A stretch of DNA of 58,022 nt from an uncultured Schlesneria sp. (GCA_903858935.1 CAIOKO010000091.1:1-58022), one strand, 5' to 3'. Counted from the stretch's first letter, positions 10,950-20,715 are shown. Made by a program: numbers and translations. The notes: generated by a model not told the origin, from the letters alone.

Positions 10950-11066
10950 CTAAATCAAAACCTTTGCATACCTACAAAAACAGACACTTCAAACGAAATT
11001 TCATGAACACGCGCCATCGTGCCGTACCTTGACACGCCGACGTATATGGCATTCTCGCCCAACAAA

Positions 11067-11528
11067 TCAACTCGCCTTGGCGGGTTCGGTTTGTAAATTA
11101 GCTCGACTTCCATACCTTCCCGTTTCAATCCCCTTTTCGGCGACAAATGCAGGATTTCCAACGACAACAGAATTACTCGGTATATCGCGAGTTACGAGCG
11201 AATTGGGAGCGATAATGCAATGATCACCAATTGTGACACCCGGCATAATCACTGCGCCACAACCAATGAAACAATTACTACCGATATAGACATCCCGGTG
11301 CCTGTTATTAACATAATCGTGTGTGAGGATCACACTATCAAAAGTTATGGCTGTATACTCGCCAATATGAACACCCTTCGGGTTTGTTTTATCAATTCTC
11401 GCTTTGCGGGAAATTCGAGTACCAACACCAATATCTGTACCATAGAAATAATTATAATAATACCGCATAAAACGGAATGAGCCCAAGGCAAGGAAATTAC
11501 GAATTCGAGTTGCTAGCGGCTTTGCCAT
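11067..11528 (-). CDS. left-handed beta-helix (hexapeptide) acyltransferase
   Basis: The 153-residue protein shows hexapeptide repeats of the LbH fold (GVHIGEYTAI, VYIGSNCFIG, GVTIGDHCIIAPNSLVT) and the C-terminal VVVGNPAFVAE signature of maltose/serine O-acetyltransferase-like enzymes. These trimeric enzymes transfer acetyl or longer acyl groups from CoA or ACP to sugars. The catalytic His is probably in the THDY region. Its place at the head of the acyl-ACP module makes it the best candidate to move the ACP-bound acyl group to a sugar, though acetyl-CoA remains a possible donor. Confidence 0.85.
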   Translation of the reverse strand: MAKPLATRIRNFLALGSFRFMRYYYNYFYGTDIGVGTRISRKARIDKTNPKGVHIGEYTAITFDSVILTHDYVNNRHRDVYIGSNCFIGCGAVIMPGVTIGDHCIIAPNSLVTRDIPSNSVVVGNPAFVAEKGIETGRYGSRANLQTEPAKAS

Positions 11529-12088
11529 GTGACCTCTTAATCCCCCTCATTCAGCCGGAAATATTACCGCAGCCAAACCAAGCGATTTTCTACGACTCTC
11601 CACGTTACGAGAAATGTCGGCCAGATTCAAGCTTGATGCGAACAGCATCGATCGCAAAACAAACTTGTCGATACCGTATCAATACATGCAGACTCAGCCC
11701 CGCAACAAACGGACGACATTTTCATAAAGAAAGAGTCTTCGAACGCCAACCCAACACTTGAACGCCAGGTTTTTAAGAAACACAAGATTCAGCGGAGTCG
11801 TGTAGTTTCAACGATTGTCGCCATTAAAGCACGACGAGAGTTAGACAGGCTTACCTGTTGACTCATAGCAACCACCTAAGCCGAAGCCTCAGCCCAGCAA
11901 CGCAAAAGAACTGCGCGGACTCCGTCCATTTAGGTGACACACACCCAACCGGTTTACGGAGTCTCAGGCTTTTGAGCAAAGGGACGGCCAAGAGTTTTCG
12001 ATGCCCCCGCACACGCTCTTTAGCGAACATGCCACCTCGGCCATCAAATCCAATTAACATCCGCACCTAAACGACTCGGAAACCGGCT
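11529..12088. other. 560-base non-coding leader region
   Basis: No gene is supported. The region separates the sugar transferase from the acyltransferase and contains the second copy of the two-hairpin element, about 385 bases before the acyltransferase start. Downstream of that element, in minus-strand orientation, is a small stem with a TTCG loop (CTGAGGC TTCG GCTTAG). It may be a long 5' leader. Confidence 0.4.
11913..11950 (-). promoter_or_regulatory. two-hairpin leader element, copy B
   Basis: On the minus strand it reads GGTG-TGTGT-CACC, four bases, then TGGACGGAGTCCGCGC. The last 16 bases match copy A at 7125-7140 exactly and the first stem is preserved with a different loop, with an indel of two bases. 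Conservation of stems between two otherwise unrelated spacers suggests a functional RNA or DNA element. Confidence 0.45.
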
Positions 12089-13774
12089 TTAAGCAGAACC
12101 CTCTCGAAGCAAAACCGTCCGCACTGTGCGAAGAATGATGTAGAGATCAAGCCACAGCGACCAGTTTCGAATGTAGTACATGTCCCAATAGATCCGCATC
12201 TCATAAACACCACTATTGCGACAAGTCACCTGCCACATCCCTGTCAGCCCAGGACGAACAGAGACATAAGCTGCAAACTCGCGATGATAATCGCGAATGT
12301 AGGACTCGTCGTAATTTGGAGAATTAACAATTGGCCGCGGACCAACCAGACTCATTTCACCGCAGAGTATATTCCAAAGCTGTGGCAACTCATCAAAACT
12401 GGTTGTTCGCAGAAACTTGCCGATCCAAGTCACTCGAGGATCATTCTTTAATTTGTGAGTCTGCTCCCACTCTCTTCTGTATTCAGCGTTATTTGCGAGA
12501 CACGCCTGCAGAACCTTCTCAGCATCAGGCACCATTGTCCGAAATTTCCAGGCCGTAAATCCAATCCCCCCTAAACCAATCCGTTTCTGCCCAAAAAATA
12601 TTGGACCGGGGGAGCTCAGCCGAATAGCAAGCGCAATCCCAACGAGCAGCGGAGATGCAAACAAGCAAATCAGCGATGCGACAGTAAAGTCGATAAACCG
12701 CTTTACAAAAAGGGTTGAATAGCAATGACGCGAATTGGCGAGCAAAAGACCGCAGGATGAACCAATCGTGTGGGTTTGATCCCACATCCCGCAATCAAAC
12801 CCTCCCATCGAAGACAGCAAGACTCGGTTGGGGATCGCATGAAGAACCGAATCGACTTCGTTATCATCGTTCCACGCTTCATCAGCGGCAGCGACCTTCG
12901 GCTTTGCAACCAGAACCCACGTTGCTTTCGCGTTTAACGCGCAACCAAGAATATCCTCAACTGGCAGACAAGGAATACCCTTACTTTCCAGTTCACCTTC
13001 CGCCTCCCAGTACTTGTCCGTATCCAGAAGCACCGCAACCGGCCGCAAACCGCGGTCCTGCGTCGAGTTCAACCTCTGAAACATCTGGCCACCAACAACG
13101 GCCGAATCTGCATAAATGAGAACTGGAGCACCCCACCACCGACACCTTCTCGACACAGCCCTGGCGATAAAACGAGAGGCCGGCAATAGCGGCACAACCA
13201 GCACCATCGTCACCAGCATCGAGCCAACAAAGTATGGCCAATGCGCAGGTTTGTGAATTATTCCAATCCCCGCGAAAATACAGAGTGCAGTTGTCGCTGC
13301 CCGAACAAGCTGCCGAAACTCAACGGCGGCGCTTGTTCCAATTGCAGGATAAAGCCCCGCCAGTTGCGCAATGGGGAAAAGCAAGAACGACGCAACAAGA
13401 GCCGTCTCACGCGTCACAAGACTCGTAGATAGTGCGAAGACACGCTCAATGACCGAGGTCGTCAAATACAGCAAGACCCACAGAGTTACGAAATCTGCGA
13501 GAATCAAAGGAAGGGACGTAACAAAACACTGAACCAATGACCTTCCAGCAAGAATCCTCGACGCGGACGCTGCAGCAGGACTGACTCGAACAGAACTGAC
13601 TAGCGATTGTGCATGAGTTCGATCCACACGATCCAGGCGAATATACGGACGAACACTGTCTCCTGATACACCTGAAGCGAATAGAGCTGGAACCTTGGGA
13701 GGATCAGCAAAAGCCGGAGACGGATTCACCATTTGCATCACAGTATCCATGATCGAGACCACGTTAGCAGCCAA
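12089..13774 (-). CDS. undecaprenyl-phosphate sugar phosphotransferase (WbaP-type)
   Basis: This 561-residue polyisoprenyl-phosphate hexose-1-phosphate transferase starts glycan assembly by moving a sugar-phosphate to undecaprenyl phosphate. It has a proline-rich cytoplasmic N-terminus, four hydrophobic helices at about residues 85-215, a central soluble domain, a further hydrophobic helix near residue 355 and the catalytic core: KFRTM, then [20 protein letters not shown], then [10 protein letters not shown]. That architecture fits WbaP/CpsE enzymes. The substrate sugar (galactose- or glucose-phosphate) is not certain. It is the first gene of the minus-strand cluster after a very long spacer. 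Confidence 0.93.
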   Translation of the reverse strand: MAANVVSIMDTVMQMVNPSPAFADPPKVPALFASGVSGDSVRPYIRLDRVDRTHAQSLVSSVRVSPAAASASRILAGRSLVQCFVTSLPLILADFVTLWVLLYLTTSVIERVFALSTSLVTRETALVASFLLFPIAQLAGLYPAIGTSAAVEFRQLVRAATTALCIFAGIGIIHKPAHWPYFVGSMLVTMVLVVPLLPASRFIARAVSRRCRWWGAPVLIYADSAVVGGQMFQRLNSTQDRGLRPVAVLLDTDKYWEAEGELESKGIPCLPVEDILGCALNAKATWVLVAKPKVAAADEAWNDDNEVDSVLHAIPNRVLLSSMGGFDCGMWDQTHTIGSSCGLLLANSRHCYSTLFVKRFIDFTVASLICLFASPLLVGIALAIRLSSPGPIFFGQKRIGLGGIGFTAWKFRTMVPDAEKVLQACLANNAEYRREWEQTHKLKNDPRVTWIGKFLRTTSFDELPQLWNILCGEMSLVGPRPIVNSPNYDESYIRDYHREFAAYVSVRPGLTGMWQVTCRNSGVYEMRIYWDMYYIRNWSLWLDLYIILRTVRTVLLREGSA

Positions 13775-15170
13775 GACAAGCGATCGATTTTAACACAACA
13801 CAAACCCGACATGAACGAGCCAATTCGGCCACGAACTACAAGCCTTACATTAAAACCAATTGAAAACCTGAGCCAGATATAACTGCGCTCAATACCTTAC
13901 CAACTCCATTGCACCGTACAATACGCCAGTAACCGTAAACCATTGCGATTTGCATGAAGCAGAACACGATGACGGAACTGCGCATTAAAAAACGAACTGG
14001 ATTTCAGACTACAACGAACCTTCTATTTCGACTGAAGATCGCCACAGATTGCCTTAAACCCTCGCTTGAACCCCAAGACCAATAGACCTTTCGGAACCAG
14101 AAGGTATTGTCACTTCAACAGACGCATCCCGAAGATTGCGACATTACGGCAAAGACGACCAATACCACACCCCGCTACGCCCAAAGATCATAGACCCCGC
14201 AAGCAATTCATCCAGCACTTCTCGCTCAATTTCCTGAAAATCGACTTACATCTATTGACTGTATCATCACGCAAGATGCCCCGCAACCAGCATCCCTCAA
14301 CCTTAACAAATAATTAAAAATCGCTCATTTCCGCAATCAAAGCAGGCCGTCAACAACAAGTCTACACATAAAATTAAAACAGAGAGAATCCACATTACGA
14401 CACACGCTACAGAAGTCATCGAATACAATAATTCACAAAAAACTCACCACAAAAACAATAAATCAACCGAATAGCATTTAAACACACATCATACACAGAA
14501 AATGAACAAAAGAACACAAAATAGAAGCACACTCAACCAGCACAACAGATATCAACCAACTCACACAAGCCCAATATGAATGCACAGCCTGCCAAACCCG
14601 TAACCACTGTACACCTAATCTGACTTCGCCGAAGATGTCCCGCTTATTCCATAGCGAACACGCATGAATCAGCAAAAGCCACACGGCGAAAAGCCAAAAC
14701 ATCAAAAACTAAACCGAATTCACAAATCACAAAACAACTTTCGAACCCCATCGCCCCCGCAATCTCCGCAAATCACCAAAACTTCGAGGACCGTCACCAA
14801 AATACGCAGCAAATATCACGCCTCAAACACCAATCCCCGCCCCAAAAAAACAAGAAAATCGAGGCCCGACATCCAACCGATGCGATTTCATTAGCACGCT
14901 CGAAGGAACTGCATCGAGACAAAATTTGCGAAACGAACCCATTTCCCCACAAACATCAACCGACATTCAGGTCTTGAATACCTTATTTCTAAGCCAATTA
15001 TTGCAACAAATTCAAAATTCATCCGACGTCAATTCGAGCGCAACTCCAGGACCATCGCGCCGCTATTTTTGCCCAACTCCGATCGACTCGACAAAATCAA
15101 TCTCCCTGGCCTTGCCACGGCCACTAACTGAAGACAAACGATGAATGCAAGATTGGGCAGTATAGGTTGA
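13775..15170. other. long A/C-rich non-coding region between divergent gene groups
   Basis: This stretch of about 1.4 kb contains no convincing gene. The plus strand is depleted in G and T (for example 14455-14530 and 14650-14880), so the minus strand is G/T-rich. Small frames occur on both strands but have no recognisable features and change composition with the DNA. It presumably carries the promoters for the sugar transferase (minus) and wza (plus) operons, possibly with a long minus-strand leader. Confidence 0.5.
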
Positions 15171-15322
15171 GTTTATCGTATTTCCTCAAAAGTCTGACGA
15201 CGCAGACTCTTTCGATACGATAGATCTTGAGGAAACCAAGGGTTGTGGCGATACGCGAGCTTTGCCTAAACCCTGCCGTAATGATGATGAAGTGCTGCCA
15301 TCGAGCGTAAACTGAGGAGGAA
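15171..15322 (+). promoter_or_regulatory. candidate structured leader (cis-regulatory RNA) of wza
   Basis: A = TATCGTAT (15174-15181) pairs perfectly with A' = ATACGATA (15215-15222). B = TTTCCTCAA (15181-15189) pairs perfectly with B' = TTGAGGAAA (15227-15235). An AGTCTG/CAGACT hairpin (15191-15208) sits between. The order A-B-A'-B' means the two stems cross, as a pseudoknot or as alternatives. The core of B, TTCCTC, is also complementary to the ribosome-binding site GAGGAGGAA at 15314-15322, so B' resembles a decoy of it. The ligand or factor is unknown. Confidence 0.5.
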
Positions 15323-15328
15323 CTGTCC

Positions 15329-16465
15329 ATGTTTTTTGGACTTCGCGGACGATCACATATTGCTTGCATCGCCCTATTATCCCAAATCATTGTGATTGGC
15401 TGCGCAGCATCACCTCAGCAACGCCTCTTGCAGCTTCAAGGCGCGTCAGTCCCGAAAGAACTGGACAAAGTCAATCTCCCGGACTACGTCGTCGAGCCGC
15501 CGGACGTCCTGATAATTTCGTCTACCCACACGTTGCGAACACCGGAATGGAAGTTGATCCCCGGAGATCGCCTTCAAGTCAAACTTAAAAACGGACTCCC
15601 ACTCGACCTGGAGTCTGACTCATCAACAAATCAGGCTCAATTTGATGCGGAATTGGCCATTGAACTAGGATTCAAAGTTCTCGCAGGAAGCTACCGAATT
15701 GAAACGAGCGGTGAGCTGGACTTTGGCCCCTCATATGGAAAAGTTTATGTTTCCAACATGACTCCTGCCGAGGCTGAAGCTGCGATCCGAAAGCACCTCC
15801 AGAAAAAACTGGGACTATCGAACCCAGAGCTTTCCGTCGAGCTTGAGGACCTTGAATCACCCCAACCTATTGCCGGAGAACACTTAGTGCGACAGGACGG
15901 TCGCATCTCGCTTGGAGTCTACGGTGATGTTTACGTCGCTGGTATGACACTGGCAGAGGTTCGAGCAGCTGTAACACAACATCTGGCAGCCAGCGGAATT
16001 CAAGACCCGAGGGTTTCAGTCGACGTTGGCACATATAACAGCAAGAACTTTTATATCATCACGGATGGGGGTGGATTTGGCGAACAGGTTGTTCGACTTC
16101 CAATTACTGGCAACGAGACCGTGCTGGATGCGATATCTCAAATCAACGGCCTGCCAGAAGTCTCCTCAAAACGCATCTGGATCGCCCGCCCAGCTCCTTC
16201 AGAAGCATGTACTGCGCAAATACTGGAAGTCGAGTGGGAGGACATCACAGCCTTGGGGCAAACGTCAACGAACTATCAGCTTCTGCCTGGTGACCGAATT
16301 TACATCCAGGCTGACCACCTGGTTGCCTTGAACAACAAGATTGAAAAGATTGTGGCACCGTTCGAACGCCTCATGGGTGCATCAATCCTGGGATTCAACG
16401 TGATTCGTAACTCGTTGGGTGTTTACCCAATCAAGAGCTTCGGCGGCGGCGGCGGAGCAGCCTGA
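15329..16465 (+). CDS. Wza-type polysaccharide export lipoprotein
   Basis: The 378-residue protein has a lipoprotein signal peptide ending at Cys25 (IIVIGCAAS), so it should be anchored in the outer membrane or equivalent envelope layer. Poly-export features follow: VEPPDVLIIS, IPGDRLQVKL, GELDFGPSYGKVYVSNMTPAEAE and RQDGRISLGVYGDVYVAGMTLAEV, then an SLBB-like segment ending LLPGDRIYIQAD. Wza-family proteins form the outer channel for capsule or exopolysaccharide. GAGGAGGAA six bases before ATG 15329 is an unusually strong ribosome-binding site for this window. It is divergent from the WbaP cluster. Confidence 0.9.
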   Translation: MFFGLRGRSHIACIALLSQIIVIGCAASPQQRLLQLQGASVPKELDKVNLPDYVVEPPDVLIISSTHTLRTPEWKLIPGDRLQVKLKNGLPLDLESDSSTNQAQFDAELAIELGFKVLAGSYRIETSGELDFGPSYGKVYVSNMTPAEAEAAIRKHLQKKLGLSNPELSVELEDLESPQPIAGEHLVRQDGRISLGVYGDVYVAGMTLAEVRAAVTQHLAASGIQDPRVSVDVGTYNSKNFYIITDGGGFGEQVVRLPITGNETVLDAISQINGLPEVSSKRIWIARPAPSEACTAQILEVEWEDITALGQTSTNYQLLPGDRIYIQADHLVALNNKIEKIVAPFERLMGASILGFNVIRNSLGVYPIKSFGGGGGAA

Positions 16466-16588
16466 TCATATCCGACAAGCCTGACTCCTCAATCTGTCGT
16501 AGTTTTCAATGCCTGACAATTGCGGGAAATGCGACGTACAATTGGATCGGTGTTGATTTCCCTGGAAACCAGAAAATCGGGTAATACC

Positions 16589-17155
16589 ATGCAGCATAAT
16601 TCGGGCGCAAAAACATTAAAACTACTGGGATTATGCACCCTATTGAGCGTGATCAGCCTGGATTTTGCGTTTGCCCAACAGGCGGCCCCTCCAAAAAATC
16701 GATTTGGATCTGGGCAAAGGCAACGCCGAACCGTCAGCCCCTATCTTTCCACAATCGATAACGGCCAGCTCGGGGGGGCCGATAACGCACTCAATTATTT
16801 CAACATCGTCAAACCCCAGACCCAAGGGGCAAAGACCGCCAAAAACCTTCAAAATGAGCTCCGAAACGTTGAATCTGCAATCGATCAACCCCGGGGTTCT
16901 GGAGAACCATCAGAGTTACCATCAATTACGACCGGGAGACTGCCCCCAACCGGTCATGGGGCGAGCTTTAACGATCTTCAGCAACGGTTTGGAAGCGCCG
17001 GCGGCGGCTCTGGTGGGCACGCACCACCATACGGATTTGGCGGTGAGGGCCGGGGCTATACGAATGCCGGCAGCATTCAGCAAAGACGCGGCGGCTATGG
17101 CAAAGGCGTTTTTGGAGGTAAGCCGATATTTGGTGCCGCATTTGATAGACAATAA
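16589..17155 (+). CDS. secreted Gly/Gln-rich hypothetical protein
   Basis: From ATG 16589 the 188-residue product has a signal peptide (hydrophobic KLLGLCTLLSVISL, cleavage probably after AFAQ). The mature part is low in hydrophobics and ends in a Gly-rich region with repeated GGY/GFGG patterns (GGGSGGHAPPYGFGGEGRGY). No family is recognised. It follows wza on the same strand, so it may be a secreted or envelope component made with the polysaccharide. A frame upstream to 16520 is open but would place extra residues before the signal peptide. Confidence 0.65.
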   Translation: MQHNSGAKTLKLLGLCTLLSVISLDFAFAQQAAPPKNRFGSGQRQRRTVSPYLSTIDNGQLGGADNALNYFNIVKPQTQGAKTAKNLQNELRNVESAIDQPRGSGEPSELPSITTGRLPPTGHGASFNDLQQRFGSAGGGSGGHAPPYGFGGEGRGYTNAGSIQQRRGGYGKGVFGGKPIFGAAFDRQ

Positions 17156-17255
17156 GTGTGGCTCGATCAAATTCAGCAAGAGGCGCATTCAATGAAATGT
17201 GATCTCGATCCAGTTCAAATTGGTTTGATTGAGTCTTCAGGAAAGGATTCCATTC

Positions 17256-17771
17256 ATGGTCAATGTCAATACGAGCACACCGAACCGAGCATCAAGACTA
17301 CGGAGTTTTGTGATCGTTGCAGCCCTGTTAACCGTTGCCCCGACTCATCACATGGCGATGGCACAAGACCACTATTACGGTTCTTCAACATCCAGCCTTG
17401 AATCGACTTTCAGCAGGCCCTGGTGGCACAGCCTCTATTTTCACGCGAATGGATCACCCCGATACGAAAGCGGATTCGCGCTCAGCACAAGAAACACCCA
17501 GCACAGGCTTCCCATAAACCCTCCAATCTGTGGTCCAAGCTACGGTTATTATCAACCCTGCTGGAAACAAATTCCTGTGGTCCGTCGGTGCGTGGCTTGT
17601 GAAACATTTCCGGCGAATCGGGAAATTCCAACTTCCATCACATCCCCAAATCCCACACAAATCCCGCAAGTACCACCAGCCCCTGAGGACACCGAGGCCA
17701 CTGGTACAACCGATGAAAAGGAAGATGGGACCCCAGAAATGGAGGCTCCCGAACCTCTCCCCTCGCCTTGA
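17256..17771 (+). CDS. secreted Pro/Glu-rich hypothetical protein
   Basis: From ATG 17256 (preceded by AGGAAAGGA) the 171-residue product has a signal peptide (FVIVAALLTVAPT, cleavage near AMAQ), an aromatic middle section with several Cys residues (ICGPSYGYYQPC, VVRRCVACE) and an acidic Pro-rich tail. The four Cys could form disulfides. No family is recognised. It follows the wza and 16589 genes and may belong to the same transcript. Confidence 0.6.
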   Translation: MVNVNTSTPNRASRLRSFVIVAALLTVAPTHHMAMAQDHYYGSSTSSLESTFSRPWWHSLYFHANGSPRYESGFALSTRNTQHRLPINPPICGPSYGYYQPCWKQIPVVRRCVACETFPANREIPTSITSPNPTQIPQVPPAPEDTEATGTTDEKEDGTPEMEAPEPLPSP

Positions 17772-17829
17772 TAAACGCCAACCAAATAGCGATCAATTTA
17801 ATGTGAGTGGTCGTTGTAATTGGTTCGGT

Positions 17830-17863
17830 TAAGAAAAAAATTGCAGGCGCCCGTCACCTGCAA
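17830..17863 (-). terminator. rho-independent terminator after tRNA-Ser
   Basis: On the minus strand the stem TTGCAGG/CCTGCAA is followed by seven T residues, 15 bases past the tRNA 3' end. Confidence 0.8.
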
Positions 17864-17877
17864 AGTCATCATAAAAG

Positions 17878-17967
<90 letters not shown>

Positions 17968-18152
17968 CCCAATTACTTCGTCCCTGAGACGGGAATGGGG
18001 TCGGGTATGATAGTCGCCAAGCACGATGAGCGCCAAGCCAGTCGCAACTGGAACAACGAACTTCGCTCGACCTTCGTTTGCATGCCCCCTCAATATCCCC
18101 GACAATTCCCGGAAATCAAATTCAAAACAGACGATGCTCGATCGGATGAATC

Positions 18153-18770
18153 ATGTTCACAGGGTTGATTGAAGGTTTGGGACGTGTGGTGCGACTGGAA
18201 GACGAATCAGCGGGAGTCAGGATTATCGTCGCCCCGCCAAAGTCGATGCTTTCCGCCGAAATCGACAAATCTTTGCCAACACAATGTGGTGACAGCGTGG
18301 CCATTAACGGATGCTGCCTGACGGTCGTTTCGATCGAAGATAACGTTTGGTCATTTCAAGCAGGACGAGAAACTTTATCAAAAACAAACCTTGGACGGCT
18401 TGCCGCCAGTGATCTCGTGAACCTTGAAAGATCCCTGCCAGCAAACGGACGCCTCGGTGGCCACTTTGTTCAAGGGCACGTTGATGGACTCGGCACAGTT
18501 GACCAACTCGATCGCGAAGGCGAATGGGTGACGATGGGATTTCAGGTCCCTTCCTCAATTGGCGGAATGATGGTATCGAAGGGATCTGTTGCAGTAGATG
18601 GCATCAGCCTGACAATCGTCACCGCCGAAAGCACCAGGTTTACAGTCGCACTCATTCCTCACACGTTATCAGCGACCACACTGGGGCATCGATCAATCGG
18701 CCAATCGGTCAACATCGAGACCGATATCCTGGGAAAATACGCCAAACAATTCCTCAAAGGCTTGCCTTGA
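18153..18770 (+). CDS. ribE: riboflavin synthase, alpha chain
   Basis: The 205-residue enzyme makes riboflavin by dismutation of two 6,7-dimethyl-8-ribityllumazine molecules. The N-terminus MFTGLIEGLGRV is diagnostic, and two tandem lumazine-binding domains are visible (GDSVAINGCCLTVV and SKGSVAVDGISLTIV), joined near GGHFVQGHVDG. Length is normal. It stands alone with no other rib genes adjacent, and I see no FMN riboswitch in the short upstream region. It converges with the helicase gene on a shared terminator. Confidence 0.96.
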   Translation: MFTGLIEGLGRVVRLEDESAGVRIIVAPPKSMLSAEIDKSLPTQCGDSVAINGCCLTVVSIEDNVWSFQAGRETLSKTNLGRLAASDLVNLERSLPANGRLGGHFVQGHVDGLGTVDQLDREGEWVTMGFQVPSSIGGMMVSKGSVAVDGISLTIVTAESTRFTVALIPHTLSATTLGHRSIGQSVNIETDILGKYAKQFLKGLP

Positions 18771-18853
18771 TGCAATCGCACAAAACCGATCGCAAAAACA
18801 ACGACGTATTCTCCTGTTACAAATCAGCATTCACAAAAAGCACTCGAACAAAC

Positions 18854-18887
18854 AAAATGGACGTGACGCAAGCGTCACGTCCATTTT
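18854..18887. terminator. bidirectional terminator between ribE and the helicase gene
   Basis: A perfect 16-bp inverted repeat (AAAATGGACGTGACGC and its complement) with a tiny loop lies between two convergent genes. The A/T ends supply a short T-run on either strand. Confidence 0.8.
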
Positions 18888-18942
18888 AGTTGCGATGCTT
18901 TCATGAAAGAGTCACGAAGACCCTGAAAAATGAAGGCACTGA

Positions 18943-20715
18943 TTATCGCTGACGGCCGCGACGAGGCGGCGGGCCGTCTCCCTGACCCGATTTGAAGTCT
19001 CGCCGAGGGGGAAGGCCCGGTATCGCCTGAACTCGCCGCCCCCTGAGGCGAACGCCTTGTACGGCATCGAGGATTTGATCTGCACATTCAACGGCGACTT
19101 GGACAAAACTGACCGTTGCCAGAATCTGAATTCCGCCAATAACCGTCCGGGGAACACCCGCTTCGTTTGCAATACAACCGACGAAATCACCTGGTGTCAC
19201 ACCCGCGTTATCGCCAACATTGAATTTAATCCAGACCCCCGTTTCGTCGATTCGCGGAGCCTGATTCTCTGAGCGGATTCGACCCGACGATTCGCGTGGC
19301 CTCGTCATCTTTGGCGGACCATCGTCTCGATCAAAGTTCGTGGGCCGGCCTTCAAACGAGTTATCTCTCGCCGGGCGACGAGGCGGACGAGGGTCGTCTT
19401 CGGCAATACGCTCTGGAGCCCGAGAACTTTCTCCGGCCAACAAATGCATCAAAGCTGAAACAATCTCACCCGGAGCGTGCCCTGCTTCGATTAAGTCCTC
19501 GAGAAGCTTATCTTGCGGTTTAAAGTCTCCCGCCTGAATCGTGTTGTGAAGCGATTCCACGAGTCGGCTTGCATGCTTTTGTTCAAGTTCCTCCAGGCGC
19601 GGCACAGACTGCCTGGGGATCTTGGATTTTGTAAAACGAATAATTTGCTGCAGTCGACCAAACTCCCGACCACTGACAAGACTAATCGCCTTACCACTCT
19701 TTCCAGCTCGACCAGTTCGTCCAATCCGGTGGACGTAATCTTCCGCATCGTGAGGCAGTTCGTAATTAAAGACAATTTCAAGATCATCGACATCCAGCCC
19801 ACGGGCCGCAACATCTGTAGCGACAAGCAATTCAATTTTCCGATCGCGAAACCGCTTCATCGTCCGTTCGCGCATTGGCTGAGTCATGTCGCCATGGAGC
19901 TTGTCAGCATTGTATCCGCGTGCAATCAGGGCCTCGGTCAATGCATCGACTTGAATTTTGGTAAACCCGAAGATCAAACCGTACCGAACCTCGTGCAAAT
20001 CGAGGAGTCGACACAAAACCTCCGTTTTTGATCGATAATCGACTTCGACGTACGATTGTTCGATTGCGGGGATATTCATCGCGGTCGCTTCGATACGGAC
20101 CGTGACGGGATTATTCGTAAACCTTTCAATGATTTTACGAATCGGCGGAGGAACGGTGGCCGAGAAAAGAACGATCTGCCGTTCGGAAGGGACCGATTCC
20201 AGGATTTTCTCGATATCGTCGCGGAAACCCATATCGAGCATTCGATCCGCTTCATCCAGGACGACCATTTTCACTGAACCCAGCGCCAATGTTCCCTGCT
20301 TGATATGGTCGATCAATCGACCTGGGGTCCCGATTACAATCTGTGGCCCTGCTTTCAGACCACGAAACTGATGGTCATAACTCTGACCCCCAAAGATTGG
20401 CAGCTCGCGGATCCCTTTTTTGAAATGCGCCAACTTCGAGATCTCTTCGGCCACCTGTGATGCAAGCTCCCGAGTGGGACACATCATCAGGACCTGAACG
20501 GCACGATTTGTCGGATCGGCCAGTTCAACGGCGGGAATCCCGAACGCTGCGGTTTTCCCGGAACCGGTCTGCGACTGGCCGATTACATCTCGGCCTTCAA
20601 TAATCGAAGGGATCGCCTCAGCCTGAATTGGCGATGCCTGCTCGAAACCCATACGTTCAACGGCTTTAAGAACTTCGGGTGAAAGTCCCAGCTCGGAAAA
20701 TAATTTTTGTGTCAT
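18943..20715 (-). CDS. DEAD-box ATP-dependent RNA helicase (DeaD/CsdA-like)
   Basis: The 590-residue protein carries the full helicase set: Q-motif region GFEQASPIQ, Walker A SQTGSGKTAA, PTRELA, TPGRL, VLDEADRM, SAT, and HRIGRTGRAG in the second RecA domain. After residue about 440 comes an Arg/Pro-rich linker, then a DbpA-type RNA-binding fold (GVWIKFNVGDNAGVTPGDFVGCIANE region) and an Arg/Gly-rich tail (PPRRGRQR). This matches CsdA/DeaD proteins acting in ribosome assembly and mRNA unwinding, often in the cold. It is monocistronic and convergent with ribE. Confidence 0.95.
   Translation of the reverse strand: MTQKLFSELGLSPEVLKAVERMGFEQASPIQAEAIPSIIEGRDVIGQSQTGSGKTAAFGIPAVELADPTNRAVQVLMMCPTRELASQVAEEISKLAHFKKGIRELPIFGGQSYDHQFRGLKAGPQIVIGTPGRLIDHIKQGTLALGSVKMVVLDEADRMLDMGFRDDIEKILESVPSERQIVLFSATVPPPIRKIIERFTNNPVTVRIEATAMNIPAIEQSYVEVDYRSKTEVLCRLLDLHEVRYGLIFGFTKIQVDALTEALIARGYNADKLHGDMTQPMRERTMKRFRDRKIELLVATDVAARGLDVDDLEIVFNYELPHDAEDYVHRIGRTGRAGKSGKAISLVSGREFGRLQQIIRFTKSKIPRQSVPRLEELEQKHASRLVESLHNTIQAGDFKPQDKLLEDLIEAGHAPGEIVSALMHLLAGESSRAPERIAEDDPRPPRRPARDNSFEGRPTNFDRDDGPPKMTRPRESSGRIRSENQAPRIDETGVWIKFNVGDNAGVTPGDFVGCIANEAGVPRTVIGGIQILATVSFVQVAVECADQILDAVQGVRLRGRRVQAIPGLPPRRDFKSGQGDGPPPRRGRQR

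Noticed and set aside
14066-14894. Small frames in the long A/C-rich spacer (14066-14317, 14478-14705, 14664-14894)
   Set aside because: Their composition follows the skewed DNA and they have no ribosome-binding sites or recognisable domains.
18075-18152. FMN riboswitch before riboflavin synthase
   Set aside because: The upstream stretch is too short and lacks the conserved RFN motifs.
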